NCBI RefSeq assembly: GCF_023721835.1
Contig: NZ_JAMKFE010000006.1
Coordinates: 62,001 to 126,000 of the forward strand
Length of the DNA: 64,000 nucleotides
From: Caldimonas mangrovi
Lineage (GTDB): Bacteria > Pseudomonadota > Gammaproteobacteria > Burkholderiales > Burkholderiaceae_C
Reading direction: 5' to 3'
Shown in pieces: positions 16,158-25,260 of the stretch. Within the stretch, counting starts at the first letter, position 1; every line of letters begins with the position of its first letter. Both the position numbers and the translations under genes were made by a program. Below the pieces are notes generated by a model, which worked only from the letters and a program-made list of their open reading frames with translations, was not told where the DNA came from and made no database searches.

Positions 16158-16890
16158 CGGCCGCCGAAGCCTCTTCATGCCAGCCGGGCATCGCACGCAG
16201 CGCCTGCCACTCGGCGCCTTCCGGTGCCTCGATGTGCAGCGGCTGGTCACTCACCGGGTGGCACAGCTGCAGCCGGCAGGCGTGCAGCCACAGCCTCGCG
16301 ACGCCGAGCTGGTCGGCCCACCAGCGGTTGTGCACACCCTTGCCGTAGGTCGCGTCGCCGATGATGGGATGGCTCGCGTGCTTCAGGTGCCGGCGCAGCT
16401 GGTGTTGCCGGCCGGTCTCGGGCGACAGCGACAGCAGCGCGTAGCGGCTGGTCGGGTGCGGACCGAGCGCGACGGGCAGCTCGATGGTCGCCAGCCGCCG
16501 GTAGCGCGTCAGCGCCGGCTGCGGCGCGTCGCTGACGCCACGGTCGGTTTGCGGCAGCTCGTCGTCGAGCCGGGCCAGCGGGTGGTCGATGTCGCCGGCC
16601 ACGTCGGGCCAGCCGCGCACCAGCGCCACGTAGTGCTTGTGCACGGCCTTGGCCTCGAAGCGGGCGGTCAGGCGCCGGGCCGTGAGCGCATCGAGCGCAA
16701 ACAGCAGCACGCCCGAGGTGCCGCGGTCGAGCCGGTGCGCCGGGAACACGTGCCGGCCGAGCTGGTCGCGCAGCGTCTGCAGCACGAAGCGCTCGTCGCG
16801 CGCGGCCAGCGGCGTGCGATGCACCAGCATGCCGGCCGGCTTGTTCACCGCAACCAGGTGCTCGTCGCGAAAGAGGAGGGGCAGTTCCAT
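16144..16890 (-). CDS. truC: RluA-family pseudouridine synthase (TruC-like)
   Basis: 248-residue RNA pseudouridine synthase. It starts at the catalytic domain without an S4 domain: LLFRDEHLVAVNKPAGMLVH, then the active-site motif HRLDRGTSG (Asp55), and the RluA-type C-terminal motifs GRQHQLRRHLKH and HACRL. The short form and N-terminus fit TruC, which modifies U65 of tRNA-Asp. It interrupts the tct transporter and regulator genes on the other strand. The ATG at 16890 is chosen; another at 16902 would add MRVD, and neither has a strong ribosome site. Confidence 0.85.
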   Translation of the reverse strand: MELPLLFRDEHLVAVNKPAGMLVHRTPLAARDERFVLQTLRDQLGRHVFPAHRLDRGTSGVLLFALDALTARRLTARFEAKAVHKHYVALVRGWPDVAGDIDHPLARLDDELPQTDRGVSDAPQPALTRYRRLATIELPVALGPHPTSRYALLSLSPETGRQHQLRRHLKHASHPIIGDATYGKGVHNRWWADQLGVARLWLHACRLQLCHPVSDQPLHIEAPEGAEWQALRAMPGWHEEASAAVTPP

Positions 16891-16961
16891 GTCGACCCGC
16901 ATTGTCGCGGCGCGCGGCAGGGGTACAGTGCGTTCCCGGGTCTCCGATGAACGACGGGCGA

Positions 16962-17630
16962 ATGGCCATGCGCATCCTTCTGGCAGAAGACGAGCACGCC
17001 CTGGGCGAGTGGTTGTCCAAGGCACTGGAGCAGGCCGGCTTCCGGGTCGTGTGGGTCGATGACGGCCGCCTGGCCGAGCGCTCGCTCGCCGAGCACGACT
17101 TCGACGCAATGATCCTCGACCTCGGCTTGCCCGGCCGCGGCGGGCACGAACTGCTGCAGCGCCTGCGCGCCGAGGACCGGCGCCTGCCGGTGCTGATCCT
17201 CACCGCGCGCGATTCGCTGGCCGAGCGCGTCAGCACGCTCAACGAAGGCGCCGACGACTTCCTCGCCAAGCCGTTCGCGCTGGCGGAGCTGGAGGCTCGG
17301 CTGACGGCGCTGGTGCGCCGTGCGCGCGGCGTCGAGCACCCGCGCTTCGCCTGCGGGCCGCTGGTGTTCGACACCGTCACGCGCCAGTTCACGCTGAACC
17401 ACGAGCCTTTGGCGCTGTCGCCGCGCGAGCAGGCCGTGCTGAAGGCGCTCATACAGCGCAGCGGCGAGCCGTTGTCGAAGCAGCAGATCCTCGACCGCGT
17501 GTTCTCCGACGAAGAGGACGTGCTGCCCGAGGCCGTGGAAGTGCTGGTGCACCGGCTGCGCAAGCGGCTCGAGGACACCGGCGTGCGCATCGTCACCTTG
17601 CGCGGGCTCGGCTACGCGCTCGAGGGCTGA
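16962..17630 (+). CDS. tctD: Tricarboxylate-uptake response regulator, OmpR type
   Basis: 222-residue response regulator. The receiver domain has the acidic pair in LLAEDEH, phosphoacceptor Asp53 (ILDLGLPG), Thr in LILTARDS and Lys in LAKPFAL. The C-terminal winged helix ends with the typical TLRGLGYALEG. It resembles enteric TctD along its length, and the location just past tctCBA fits control of tricarboxylate uptake. ATGs at 16947, 16962 and 16968 are all possible; 16962 is chosen. The stop overlaps the kinase start by one base. Confidence 0.88.
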   Translation: MAMRILLAEDEHALGEWLSKALEQAGFRVVWVDDGRLAERSLAEHDFDAMILDLGLPGRGGHELLQRLRAEDRRLPVLILTARDSLAERVSTLNEGADDFLAKPFALAELEARLTALVRRARGVEHPRFACGPLVFDTVTRQFTLNHEPLALSPREQAVLKALIQRSGEPLSKQQILDRVFSDEEDVLPEAVEVLVHRLRKRLEDTGVRIVTLRGLGYALEG

Positions 17631-19039
17631 TGCGTTTCCGTCTCAGTCTGCGGCAGAGCCTGCTGCTGCTGCTTCTGCCCACCATCGCCGCGGTGACGAC
17701 CGTGGAGCTGTGGATGACCCGGCGCGACGCGTTGGAGGCGGCCAACGCCGCCTATGACCGCTCGCTGCTCGGCGCCATCAAGTCGATCGATGCCAACGTC
17801 TCCACCGCGTCCGGCGGGCTGGCAGTGGAGCTGCCGTATGCGCAGTTCGAGTTCTTCCAGCTCACCGCGAGCGGCGCGGTGCACTTTCGCGTCGCCACCG
17901 TCGACGGCCTGGTGGAGATCGGCAGCGCCGACCTGCCGCCGCCGCCCCGGCCGCTGCAGCTGGGCGTGCCGGTGTTCTACGACGCCAGCTACTTCGGCGA
18001 CGCCGTGCGCTTGGGTGCCTACATGCGGGCGCTCGACCGGCCGCTGTCGGCCACGGGCGCGCAACACCTGGTGATCCAGGTGGCCGAGAGCATCCAGTCG
18101 CGCGAGGCCTTCACGCGCAGTTTCGTCGCGCGGGCGGCGGTGCGCGACAGCGTCGTGCTGCTGCTGACCGCCGTGGCCATCGTGGCGATGGTCGCGCTCG
18201 GGCTGCGGCCGCTGTCGCGGCTGGCCGAGCAGGTGAGGGGACGCACGGCGACCGACCTGGCGCCGCTGGAAGCGCAAGGGCTGCCGGCCGACATTCAGCC
18301 GCTGGTCGATGCGATCAACCAGCAACTCGAACGCACGCAGGCGCTGGTGCGCCAGCAACGGCAGTTCCTCGACGACGCGTCGCACCAGTTGCGCACGCCG
18401 CTGGCGACGCTGCGCACGCAGGTCGACTACGCGTTGCGCGAGCCTGACCCGGCACAGCTGCGTCGGACGCTGCAGGCGCTGTCGCTGCAGATCGACCACG
18501 CGACGCGCGGCACCAACCAGCTGCTGGCGCTGGCGCGCACCGACACGGCTGCGCTGCAATGCACCGGCTTCGACATCGGGGAACTGGTGCGCGAGGTGGC
18601 GATGGACCTGTTGCCGCGCGCCCGCGCCCGCGGGCAGGACTTCGGCATCGACGTGCCGGCCGGGCTGGCGCAGGCCAAGGGCGACCGGCAACTGCTGCGC
18701 GAAGCCCTGACCAACCTGGCCGACAACGCGATTCGCTACACGCCCGAGGGGGGCGAGATCACGCTCAGTGCAGCGGCCGACCGCCTCGGCTGCAGCGTCG
18801 CCGTGGTCGATGCCGGCCCGGGCGTGTCCGACGACGAGCTGCACCTGCTGGGACGGCGCTTCGTGCGCGGCAGCCAGACGGCGGCCGGCGGCTCCGGGCT
18901 GGGCCTGGCCATCGCCCGCTCGATCGCCGAGCGGCACGGCGGCGTGCTGCAGATCGAGCGGCGCGAGTCCGGCAGCGGGCTGCGGGTGGCCGTGTGGTGG
19001 CCTCGCGTCGAGGGTCAGCGCACGTCGCCGTCGACGTAG
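17630..19039 (+). CDS. tctE: Tricarboxylate-responsive sensor histidine kinase
   Basis: 469-residue inner-membrane kinase. Helix 1 at residues 8-26 and helix 2 near 170-190 flank a periplasmic sensor of about 140 residues (2CSK_N type, typical of TctE). A HAMP linker, the HisKA box DDASHQLRTPLATL (His252) and the ATPase domain with NLADNAIRYTPEGG, DAGPGVSDDE and GGSGLGLAIARS follow. It should phosphorylate TctD in response to external carboxylates. Its last 25 bp overlap the convergent ychJ gene. Confidence 0.92.
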   Translation: MRFRLSLRQSLLLLLLPTIAAVTTVELWMTRRDALEAANAAYDRSLLGAIKSIDANVSTASGGLAVELPYAQFEFFQLTASGAVHFRVATVDGLVEIGSADLPPPPRPLQLGVPVFYDASYFGDAVRLGAYMRALDRPLSATGAQHLVIQVAESIQSREAFTRSFVARAAVRDSVVLLLTAVAIVAMVALGLRPLSRLAEQVRGRTATDLAPLEAQGLPADIQPLVDAINQQLERTQALVRQQRQFLDDASHQLRTPLATLRTQVDYALREPDPAQLRRTLQALSLQIDHATRGTNQLLALARTDTAALQCTGFDIGELVREVAMDLLPRARARGQDFGIDVPAGLAQAKGDRQLLREALTNLADNAIRYTPEGGEITLSAAADRLGCSVAVVDAGPGVSDDELHLLGRRFVRGSQTAAGGSGLGLAIARSIAERHGGVLQIERRESGSGLRVAVWWPRVEGQRTSPST

Positions 19040-19407
19040 TACCAGCGGCCGTCTTCACGCACGAAGCGGCTCAGCTCGTGCAGGCGGTGCGCACGCCCGC
19101 CGAGCTTGCTGCGGGCGACGAACTCGACCGTCGCGTGGCTCGCGTCCTGCAGCGCGTGGCGCTTGACCTCGAGCCCCAGCCAGCGCAGCCCCGGCTCGTT
19201 TGCTGGCAGCGACGCCGGCCGCGTGCTCGGGTGCCAGGTGGCGAGCAGGTAGGCGGCGTCGCCCCGCACGAAGGCGCTGTAGCGCGAGCGCATCAGCGCT
19301 TCGGCACTGGAGGCCTGCAAGTGGTCGGGGCCGTCGTGCCAGCGGCCGCAGCAGCGGCCATAGGGCACGCCGGTGCCGCAGGGGCAGGGCTCGGCAGCAA
19401 CGTTCAC
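19015..19407 (-). CDS. YchJ-family SEC-C motif protein
   Basis: 130-residue soluble protein of the UPF0225 (YchJ) family. The N-terminal SEC-C zinc-binding motif is present (CPCGTGVPYGRCC), followed by the NTF2-like core RSRYSAFVRGDAAYLLATWH and the C-terminal strand EDGRWYYVDG. Function unknown; SEC-C domains bind zinc and associate with the translocation and translation machinery. GTG start overlaps the stop of the upstream MarR-GNAT gene (GTGA), so they are coupled. Confidence 0.9.
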   Translation of the reverse strand: MNVAAEPCPCGTGVPYGRCCGRWHDGPDHLQASSAEALMRSRYSAFVRGDAAYLLATWHPSTRPASLPANEPGLRWLGLEVKRHALQDASHATVEFVARSKLGGRAHRLHELSRFVREDGRWYYVDGDVR

Positions 19408-20333
19408 AGCTTCATCTCCCAGGTCTCGCCGACCAGGCGGTGGCCGAAGCTCTCGTGCGGCTCGGACTTCACCAGCCGATAGCCGGCCTTTTCATAGATG
19501 CGGCGCGCGGCCGTCAGCACGCTGTTGGTCCACAGGCGGATCTTGCGGTAGCCCTGCCGGCGCGCGTAGGCCTCACACTGCTGCACCAGCGCCGCGCCGA
19601 CGCCTTGCCCGCGCGTGCCGGGTTCGACCAGCAGCATGCGCAACTGCGCGATGGTGGGAGTCGCCTGGACGAGGAACACGCAGCCGATGCGCCGCCCGTC
19701 CTGCTCGGCGATCCAGCATGCTTCGCGTTCGGGCCGGTGGTGGTCGACGAAGTCCGCGCAGATGCGTGCGACCAGCGCCTCGAAGCGCCAGTCCCAGCCG
19801 TACTCCTGGCCATAGAGTTCGCCGTGGCGCTGCACGACCCAGCCGATGTCGCCGGGGCGCGGCGCTCGCAGCGACCAGGTCGCCGGCGCTGCCGGGGTGC
19901 CGAGCACTGACTCGATGCGCTGCATCGCGTCGACCAGTTGCTGTTGCCCGGTCTCGCCCAGCGCGTGCAGCAGCCCGGCCGTCTGCTCGTGCGAGCGGCG
20001 ATCCAGTGGCGCGAACGCACGCTGGCCCCTGGGGGTCAGCGACAGCAGTTGCTGCCGGGCGTCGTCGGGCGAAGTCTGTGCCCGCACCAGGCCGCGCTCG
20101 CGCAGGCTGCGCAGCAGGCGGCTCAGGTAGCCGGCGTCGAGCTTCAACTCCCGCCCGAGGGCGGTGGCTGTCAGCGGCGCGCGGTGCGCCAGCTCCCACA
20201 GCACGCGCGCCTCGGTTAGCGAGAAGGGGCTGGCGAGCAGGCCTTCGTCGAGCACGCCGATCGCGCGGGTGTAGAAGCGGTTGAAGGCGCGCACCCGGTC
20301 GATGCGGCGTTCGAGGGTGGGCGACAAGGACAT
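19404..20333 (-). CDS. Bifunctional MarR-type regulator / GNAT N-acetyltransferase
   Basis: 309-residue fusion. Residues 1-145 are a MarR winged helix domain (SLTEARVLWELAHRAPL, GRELKLDAGYLSRLLRSL, wing SPDDARQQLLSLT). Residues 152-309 are a GNAT acetyltransferase with the acetyl-CoA loop EPGTRGQGVGAALVQQCE and the end NSVLTAARRIYEKAGYRL. This domain pair is a known family whose acetyl acceptor is mostly unknown. A perfect TTACTTG-N7-CAAGTAA site lies 32 bp upstream, consistent with autoregulation. Coupled to ychJ downstream. Confidence 0.92.
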   Translation of the reverse strand: MSLSPTLERRIDRVRAFNRFYTRAIGVLDEGLLASPFSLTEARVLWELAHRAPLTATALGRELKLDAGYLSRLLRSLRERGLVRAQTSPDDARQQLLSLTPRGQRAFAPLDRRSHEQTAGLLHALGETGQQQLVDAMQRIESVLGTPAAPATWSLRAPRPGDIGWVVQRHGELYGQEYGWDWRFEALVARICADFVDHHRPEREACWIAEQDGRRIGCVFLVQATPTIAQLRMLLVEPGTRGQGVGAALVQQCEAYARRQGYRKIRLWTNSVLTAARRIYEKAGYRLVKSEPHESFGHRLVGETWEMKL

Positions 20334-20364
20334 GCGGGCCTCCTTCTGCCGAAGTCGCGCCATA

Positions 20365-20385
20365 TTACTTGACAAAAGCAAGTAA
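20365..20385. promoter_or_regulatory. MarR-type operator upstream of the MarR-GNAT gene
   Basis: TTACTTG, ACAAAAG, CAAGTAA: 7-bp perfect inverted repeat with a 7-bp spacer, the size and AT-richness of MarR operators, 32 bp before the MarR-GNAT start and 76 bp before the divergent yaaA start. Confidence 0.7.
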
Positions 20386-20460
20386 CTGCAAAACCGCCAC
20401 GCCGCCGGGCCGCAGCGCCCGCTGGTAACCTTGCGCCGTTTCTGAACGACACCGTGTTCC

Positions 20461-21234
20461 ATGCTGTTTCTGCTGTCCCCTGCCAAGACGCTCGACTACG
20501 AGACCCCGGCCCATGTGGCTGCCCACACCAAACCGCTGTTCGCCAAGCAGGCCGCCGAGCTGATCGGCGTGCTGCGCGAGCAGTCGCCCGCCCAGGTCGC
20601 CAGCCTGATGAGCCTGAGCGACGCACTGGCGCAGCTCAACGTCGCGCGCTATGCGGCGTGGTCGCCGCGTTTCACCGCGGCCAACTCGAAGCAGGCGGTG
20701 CTGGCCTTCAACGGCGATGTCTACGACGGGCTGGGCGCCGGCACGCTGAGCGCCGAGCAGCTCGACTGGGCGCAGCAGCACGTCGCCATCCTCAGCGGTT
20801 TGTACGGCGTGCTGCGCCCGCTGGACCGGATGCAGCCCTACCGGCTGGAGATGGGCACCCGGCTCGCCAACTCGAAGGGCAAGGATCTCTATGCCTACTG
20901 GCGCAGCACGATCGCGCCGTACCTGAACCAGCGGCTGGCCGAGGACCCGGCACCCGTGGTCGTGAACCTGGCATCGGAGGAGTATTTCAAGGCTGTCGAC
21001 CGCCGGGCGCTGAAGGCGCGCGTGATCCAGTGCGTGTTCGAGGACTGGAAGGGCGGCGCCTACAAGGTCATCAGCTTTCATGCCAAGCGCGCGCGCGGCC
21101 TGATGGCCCGCTACGCCATCGAGAAGCGGCTGTCCAAGCCCTCGCTGCTGCAGAGGTTCACGGTGGACGGCTACGCTTACGATGCGGCCGCCTCCCAGCC
21201 TGACCGTCTGGTGTTCCGGCGCAAGATCGTGTGA
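20461..21234 (+). CDS. yaaA: Peroxide stress protein YaaA
   Basis: 257-residue member of the YaaA/DUF328 family, which lowers free iron and limits DNA damage during peroxide stress. Recognised by the start [16 protein letters not shown], the [14 protein letters not shown] motif, [19 protein letters not shown], and the end [13 protein letters not shown]. It is divergent from the MarR-GNAT gene with the presumed operator between them, so it may be under its control. Confidence 0.95.
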   Translation: MLFLLSPAKTLDYETPAHVAAHTKPLFAKQAAELIGVLREQSPAQVASLMSLSDALAQLNVARYAAWSPRFTAANSKQAVLAFNGDVYDGLGAGTLSAEQLDWAQQHVAILSGLYGVLRPLDRMQPYRLEMGTRLANSKGKDLYAYWRSTIAPYLNQRLAEDPAPVVVNLASEEYFKAVDRRALKARVIQCVFEDWKGGAYKVISFHAKRARGLMARYAIEKRLSKPSLLQRFTVDGYAYDAAASQPDRLVFRRKIV

Positions 21235-21289
21235 GCCGTCCGGCAGAATTGCGGTCTGTCACCCCGCGACCCTCCTGCCCCCTCTCGCC

Positions 21290-22162
21290 ATGAGCACGCA
21301 GCAGATCACCCCCGAACTCCGCCAGTGGATCATCGACCAGGCAACGGCCGGCCACGCCGCCGGTGCGGTGCTGCAGGCGATGGTCGACAGCGGCTGGCAC
21401 GAAGACGTGGCCGCGCAGGCGATGGAAGAGACGTTGAAAAGCTACCTTGACGAGCGCGGCGTCTCGGCGAGCGACCTGCCGGTGCCGCCTGCGCTGGCGG
21501 CCGGCAAGGCGTTGCCCGAACCCGACCTGGCGGACGCCCCGTGCACCGTGCGCGCCGGCGACCGCGACGTCCGGATCGTGATGACCCTGCACGACCCGCG
21601 CGTGGTCGTCTTCGGCGGCCTGCTCAGCGACGAGGAATGCGACGAACTGATGGCGCTGGCCAGCGTGCGGCTGGCGCGGTCCGAGACGGTCAAGACCGAC
21701 ACCGGCACCAGCGAGGTCAACGAGGCCCGCACCAGCGACGGCATGTTCTTCCAGCGCGGCGAGAACCCCTTGTGCGAGCGCATCGAGCGCCGCATCGCTG
21801 CGCTGCTGCGCTGGCCGATCGAGAACGGCGAGGGGCTGCAGGTGTTGCGCTACCGGCCCGGCGCCGAGTACAAGCCGCACTACGACTACTTCGACCCGGC
21901 GCAGCCCGGCACGCCGACCATCCTGAAGCGCGGCGGCCAGCGCGTCGGCACGCTGGTGATGTACCTCAACACCCCGGCCAAGGGCGGAGCGACCACCTTC
22001 CCCGACGTGAAGCTGGAGGTCGCGCCGGTCAAGGGCAACGCGGTGTTCTTCAGCTACGACCGGCCGCACCCGGTGACGCGCACGCTGCACGGAGGCGCCC
22101 CGGTGCTCGAAGGCGAGAAATGGGTGGCGACCAAGTGGCTGCGTGAAGGCCAATTTGAATGA
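21290..22162 (+). CDS. 2-oxoglutarate-dependent prolyl 4-hydroxylase-like protein
   Basis: 290-residue Fe(II)/2-oxoglutarate oxygenase of the P4Hc family. Iron ligands His197 and Asp199 lie in KPHYDYF and the distal His267 in RTLHGG; Lys277 in EGEKWVATKW would bind 2-oxoglutarate. The N-terminal 60 residues form a helical region (ELRQWIIDQATAGHAAG) common in these bacterial proteins. Targets in bacteria include translation factors in some species; the target here is not known. Confidence 0.9.
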   Translation: MSTQQITPELRQWIIDQATAGHAAGAVLQAMVDSGWHEDVAAQAMEETLKSYLDERGVSASDLPVPPALAAGKALPEPDLADAPCTVRAGDRDVRIVMTLHDPRVVVFGGLLSDEECDELMALASVRLARSETVKTDTGTSEVNEARTSDGMFFQRGENPLCERIERRIAALLRWPIENGEGLQVLRYRPGAEYKPHYDYFDPAQPGTPTILKRGGQRVGTLVMYLNTPAKGGATTFPDVKLEVAPVKGNAVFFSYDRPHPVTRTLHGGAPVLEGEKWVATKWLREGQFE

Positions 22163-22166
22163 TCCG

Positions 22167-22237
22167 CCCCGTAACGCTTGCGGCACCCCCCCGAGGGGGC
22201 GGCACCAGCCGACCGGCGGAGCCGGATCGTCGGCGCC
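22167..22237 (+). repeat. Intergenic REP-like repeat, copy B
   Basis: Contains the core CACCAGCCGACCGGCGGAGC and CGGATCGTCGG after a CCCCCGAGGGGG hairpin, matching copies A and C. It starts right after the prolyl hydroxylase stop codon. Confidence 0.7.
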
Positions 22238-22290
22238 ACTTGGTCAGAGTGGCCTGTGCAAATCGATAACGAAATGGTCGGAGCCACCGA

Positions 22291-23319
22291 ATGACATCCC
22301 AGGAGGACTTGCCGCTGGCCGGCGTGCGCGTGATCGACCTGACGCGCTTGCTGCCCGGCCCCTTCGCGACACTGCACCTGCGCTGGATGGGTGCCGACGT
22401 GCTGAAGATCGAGGACCCGGGCGACGGCGACTACGCCCGCACGATGATGCAGACCCCCGGCGAAGCGGCACAGGGCGAGCCCAGCCTGTTCTTCCGCCTG
22501 CTCAACCAGGGCAAGCAGTTGCACCGCATCGACTTGACCCAGAAGGCCGGGCGTGAAGAGTTGCTGTCGCTGGCGTGCGAGGCCGACGTGCTGGTCGAAG
22601 GCTTTCGCCCCGGCGTGATGGACAAGCTGAAGGTCGGCTGGGACGAACTGCGCGCGGTGAACCCGGCTCTCGTGATGTGCTCGATCAGCGGGTACGGGCA
22701 GCAGGGACCCCATGCGCGCCGGGCCGGCCACGACATCAACTACATCGGCTATGCCGGTGTGCTGGAGCAGATCGCCACGCGCGATGGCCAGCCGGTGATC
22801 CCCAACTTCCAGATCGGCGACCTGTTCGGCGGCACGCAGGCGGCCGTCAGCGGCGTCCTGGCCGCGCTGTTCGCCGCACAGCGCACCGGGCGCGGGCGGC
22901 ACGTCGACATCTCGATGACACACGTGGTGCACGAGCACAACCTGCTGGCCCGTTTGAGCGTGGCGCGGGACGGGCGCAGCCCGCCGCCTTCGCGGGGCCT
23001 GCTGACCGGTGGCGTGCCTTGCTACAACGTCTATCGCACGCGCGACGCACGCTGGATGGCGGTGGGCGCGCTGGAACTGAAGTTCTGGCGCATGTGCTGC
23101 GGCGTGCTGGGGCACCCCGAGTGGGGCGAGCAGCACTGGATGCTGGGGCAGGAGGTGGGCGGCGCCGATGCGCTGGCGTTGCAGGCCGAGGTGGCGGCGG
23201 TGTTCGCGCAGGAAACGCAGGCGTACTGGACAGCGCTGTTCGAGCCGGCGGACTGTTGTGTGACGCCGGTGTTGCGGATGGAGGAGGCGATGAGGCATCC
23301 GCTGTTTGCGGCGGCTTGA
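22291..23319 (+). CDS. CaiB/BaiF family CoA-transferase
   Basis: 342-residue class III CoA-transferase (or alpha-methylacyl-CoA racemase relative). The N-terminus LAGVRVIDLTRLLPGPFAT is the family hallmark, the CoA-binding region includes ADVLKIEDPG, and catalytic Asp148 lies in GHDINYIGYAG. It would transfer CoA between organic acids or racemise a branched acyl-CoA. At about 340 residues it is shorter than carnitine-type transferases and closer in size to racemases. Single gene with GGAG ribosome site, followed by a strong terminator. Confidence 0.9.
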   Translation: MTSQEDLPLAGVRVIDLTRLLPGPFATLHLRWMGADVLKIEDPGDGDYARTMMQTPGEAAQGEPSLFFRLLNQGKQLHRIDLTQKAGREELLSLACEADVLVEGFRPGVMDKLKVGWDELRAVNPALVMCSISGYGQQGPHARRAGHDINYIGYAGVLEQIATRDGQPVIPNFQIGDLFGGTQAAVSGVLAALFAAQRTGRGRHVDISMTHVVHEHNLLARLSVARDGRSPPPSRGLLTGGVPCYNVYRTRDARWMAVGALELKFWRMCCGVLGHPEWGEQHWMLGQEVGGADALALQAEVAAVFAQETQAYWTALFEPADCCVTPVLRMEEAMRHPLFAAA

Positions 23320-23342
23320 TCACGGCCTGCAAGGGCGAAAAC

Positions 23343-23371
23343 AAAAAGGCCGGCAAGCAGCCGGCCTTTTT
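23343..23371. terminator. Bidirectional intrinsic terminator
   Basis: AAAAAGGCCGGC, AAGCA loop, GCCGGCCTTTTT: symmetric A and T runs serve both the CoA-transferase gene and the convergent RNA helicase gene. Confidence 0.92.
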
Positions 23372-23393
23372 CAGCGCAGGATGGGCCTGCCCA

Positions 23394-24962
23394 TCAACCC
23401 TCGCGCCGCTTGGACCCGAACGGCTTGCCACCGAACTTCTGCCCGGCCGGCTTGCCGAACTTGGCGCCGGGTGCCCCCGGACGCGCACCGCGGTCGCCTT
23501 GCGGCTTGCCGGCAAAGCCGGCCGTCTTGTGGCCATGGCCGCGAGCGGCGTCGCGGGCGTGCGGCGGCGCGTCGAAGCTGCGTGCCGGCTCGAACCAGTT
23601 CTCGTCGTGCTGGCGTCGCGGCGCCTGGGCGCGCGCGTCGAACGGGTTGCGATCGCGCGGTGCACCGCTGCCGGAGGGCGTGCGGTCGAACGGGCGCTGC
23701 TCGCCGCGCGGTGCGAAGTCGCGCTTCGGCTTGAAGCCGGTCGGCTTGCCCATGCCGGGTTTCCAGCCCTCGGGCTTCTTGCGTTCCACCGGTGCAGGCG
23801 ACTTGGGCTCCAGGCCGACGATGGTCGCGGCCGGAATGCGCTGCGTCGTGAAACGCTCGATGCGGCGGATCATGCCGGTGTCGCGGCGTTCGGCCAGCGT
23901 GATGGCCAGGCCGTCGCGGCCGGCACGGCCGGTGCGGCCGATGCGGTGCACGTAGTCTTCGGCTTTCATCGGCAGGCCGTAGTTGATGACGTGCGTGATG
24001 GTCGGCACGTCGATGCCGCGTGCCGCCACGTCGGTGGCGACCAGCACGCGCAGCTGGCGCTGGCGCAAGCCCTGCAGCACCCGGTTGCGGCGGCCTTGGG
24101 GCATGCCGCCGTGCAGTGCGGCCACGGCGTGGCCCATCTCGGCCAGGCGGTCGGCCAGCCAGTCGGCGTCGCGCTGGGTGCTGGTGAACACCACGGCCTG
24201 GTCGAGTCCGCGCTCGGCCAGGATGCTCTCGAGCAGCGAGTTCTTGTGGCTGATGCTGTCGGCCCAATGCAGGCGCTGTTCGATGTTGGCGTGGGTGTCG
24301 GTGTGCGAAGCGACGTCGATGCGTTGCGGGTCGCGCGTCAGGCGCTGCGCGAGGCCGCCGACGTGGCCGGCGAAGGTGGCGCTGAACATCACGGTCTGGC
24401 GGCCGGCGGGCACCGTCTCGGCGATCGCGGTGATGTCGTCGATGAAGCCCATGTCGAGCATGCGGTCGGCTTCGTCGAGCACCAGCATCTCGACGTTGTC
24501 GAGCACGGCGGCGCCGGTGCCGAGGTGGTCGAGCAGGCGGCCGGGCGTGGCGATCAGCACGTCGAGCGGGCCGCGCAGCGCCTTCAGTTGCGCCGCGTAC
24601 GGCACGCCGCCGACGACCGTCGTCACGCGCAGGCCCTGCACGTCGCGGCCGTAGGTGACGAAGGCCTTGGCGACCTGCATGGCGAGTTCACGCGTGGGGG
24701 CCAGCACCAGAATGCGCGGGCCGTGCACGACGCCTTTTTCGCGCCGCTTGGCGTTGTCGCCGCGCGCCGCGAGGATGCGCTGCAGCGCGGGCAGCACGAA
24801 GGCCGCGGTCTTGCCGCTGCCGGTGCTGGAAGAGACCATCAGGTCCCGCCCTTCGAGCGCGAGCGGAATGGCGCGCGCCTGCACGTCGGTCGGCTCGGTG
24901 TAACCGGCGGCTTCGACGGCTTGCAGGATGGCGGGGTTGAGGCCCAGGGAAGCAAAAGTCAT
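23394..24962 (-). CDS. DEAD-box RNA helicase, RhlE-like (first of two)
   Basis: 522-residue RNA helicase. Q motif around FASLGLNPAILQAVEAAGY, Walker [28 protein letters not shown] in [12 protein letters not shown], and motif [12 protein letters not shown] are all present. The last 150 residues are a low-complexity, basic tail rich in Gly, Pro, Arg and Lys (FAGKPQGDRGARPG), which aids RNA binding. Roles in ribosome assembly and mRNA decay at low temperature are usual for the group. A GTG just before the ATG is an alternative start. Preceded by a 360-bp leader with a long hairpin. Confidence 0.93.
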   Translation of the reverse strand: MTFASLGLNPAILQAVEAAGYTEPTDVQARAIPLALEGRDLMVSSSTGSGKTAAFVLPALQRILAARGDNAKRREKGVVHGPRILVLAPTRELAMQVAKAFVTYGRDVQGLRVTTVVGGVPYAAQLKALRGPLDVLIATPGRLLDHLGTGAAVLDNVEMLVLDEADRMLDMGFIDDITAIAETVPAGRQTVMFSATFAGHVGGLAQRLTRDPQRIDVASHTDTHANIEQRLHWADSISHKNSLLESILAERGLDQAVVFTSTQRDADWLADRLAEMGHAVAALHGGMPQGRRNRVLQGLRQRQLRVLVATDVAARGIDVPTITHVINYGLPMKAEDYVHRIGRTGRAGRDGLAITLAERRDTGMIRRIERFTTQRIPAATIVGLEPKSPAPVERKKPEGWKPGMGKPTGFKPKRDFAPRGEQRPFDRTPSGSGAPRDRNPFDARAQAPRRQHDENWFEPARSFDAPPHARDAARGHGHKTAGFAGKPQGDRGARPGAPGAKFGKPAGQKFGGKPFGSKRREG

Positions 24963-25223
24963 CACAGTCTTTCAAGCAGCACGGCGCCCGGTGGCCAAAT
25001 GGCCACGGCATGGCACCGCTTGAACGCCGGGCACGACAGAAGTCGCCCGAGACGTTCGGGTGAAGTCGCTGATCGAGGAAGGCCGGCGAGGGGGAACCGT
25101 GAAGGATTCCGCTCAAGGCCGCGTCGGTGGCGCGACGGCATCGCCGCCAACCAGGACTCAAGACGCGGCGTGTTGCACCTGCGGCGGTGCCCGGCTTGAA
25201 AGGGTCAGAGGGGATGAACGAGA

Positions 25224-25260
25224 AGTGCCGCCGTCCTGCAATACAGGAGACTGCGGCACT
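25224..25260. promoter_or_regulatory. Long hairpin upstream of the RNA helicase gene
   Basis: AGTGCCGC and GCGGCACT enclose a second stem TCCTG/CAGGA with a CAATA loop. It lies 60 bp after the EamA gene and 262 bp before the helicase start on the minus strand. It may end EamA transcription or form part of a structured helicase leader. The rest of the 358-bp gap shows no gene. Confidence 0.5.

Noticed and set aside
22575-25199. An 874-residue plus-strand open frame
   Set aside because: Runs out of frame through the CoA-transferase gene and antisense to the RNA helicase, crossing a strong bidirectional terminator.
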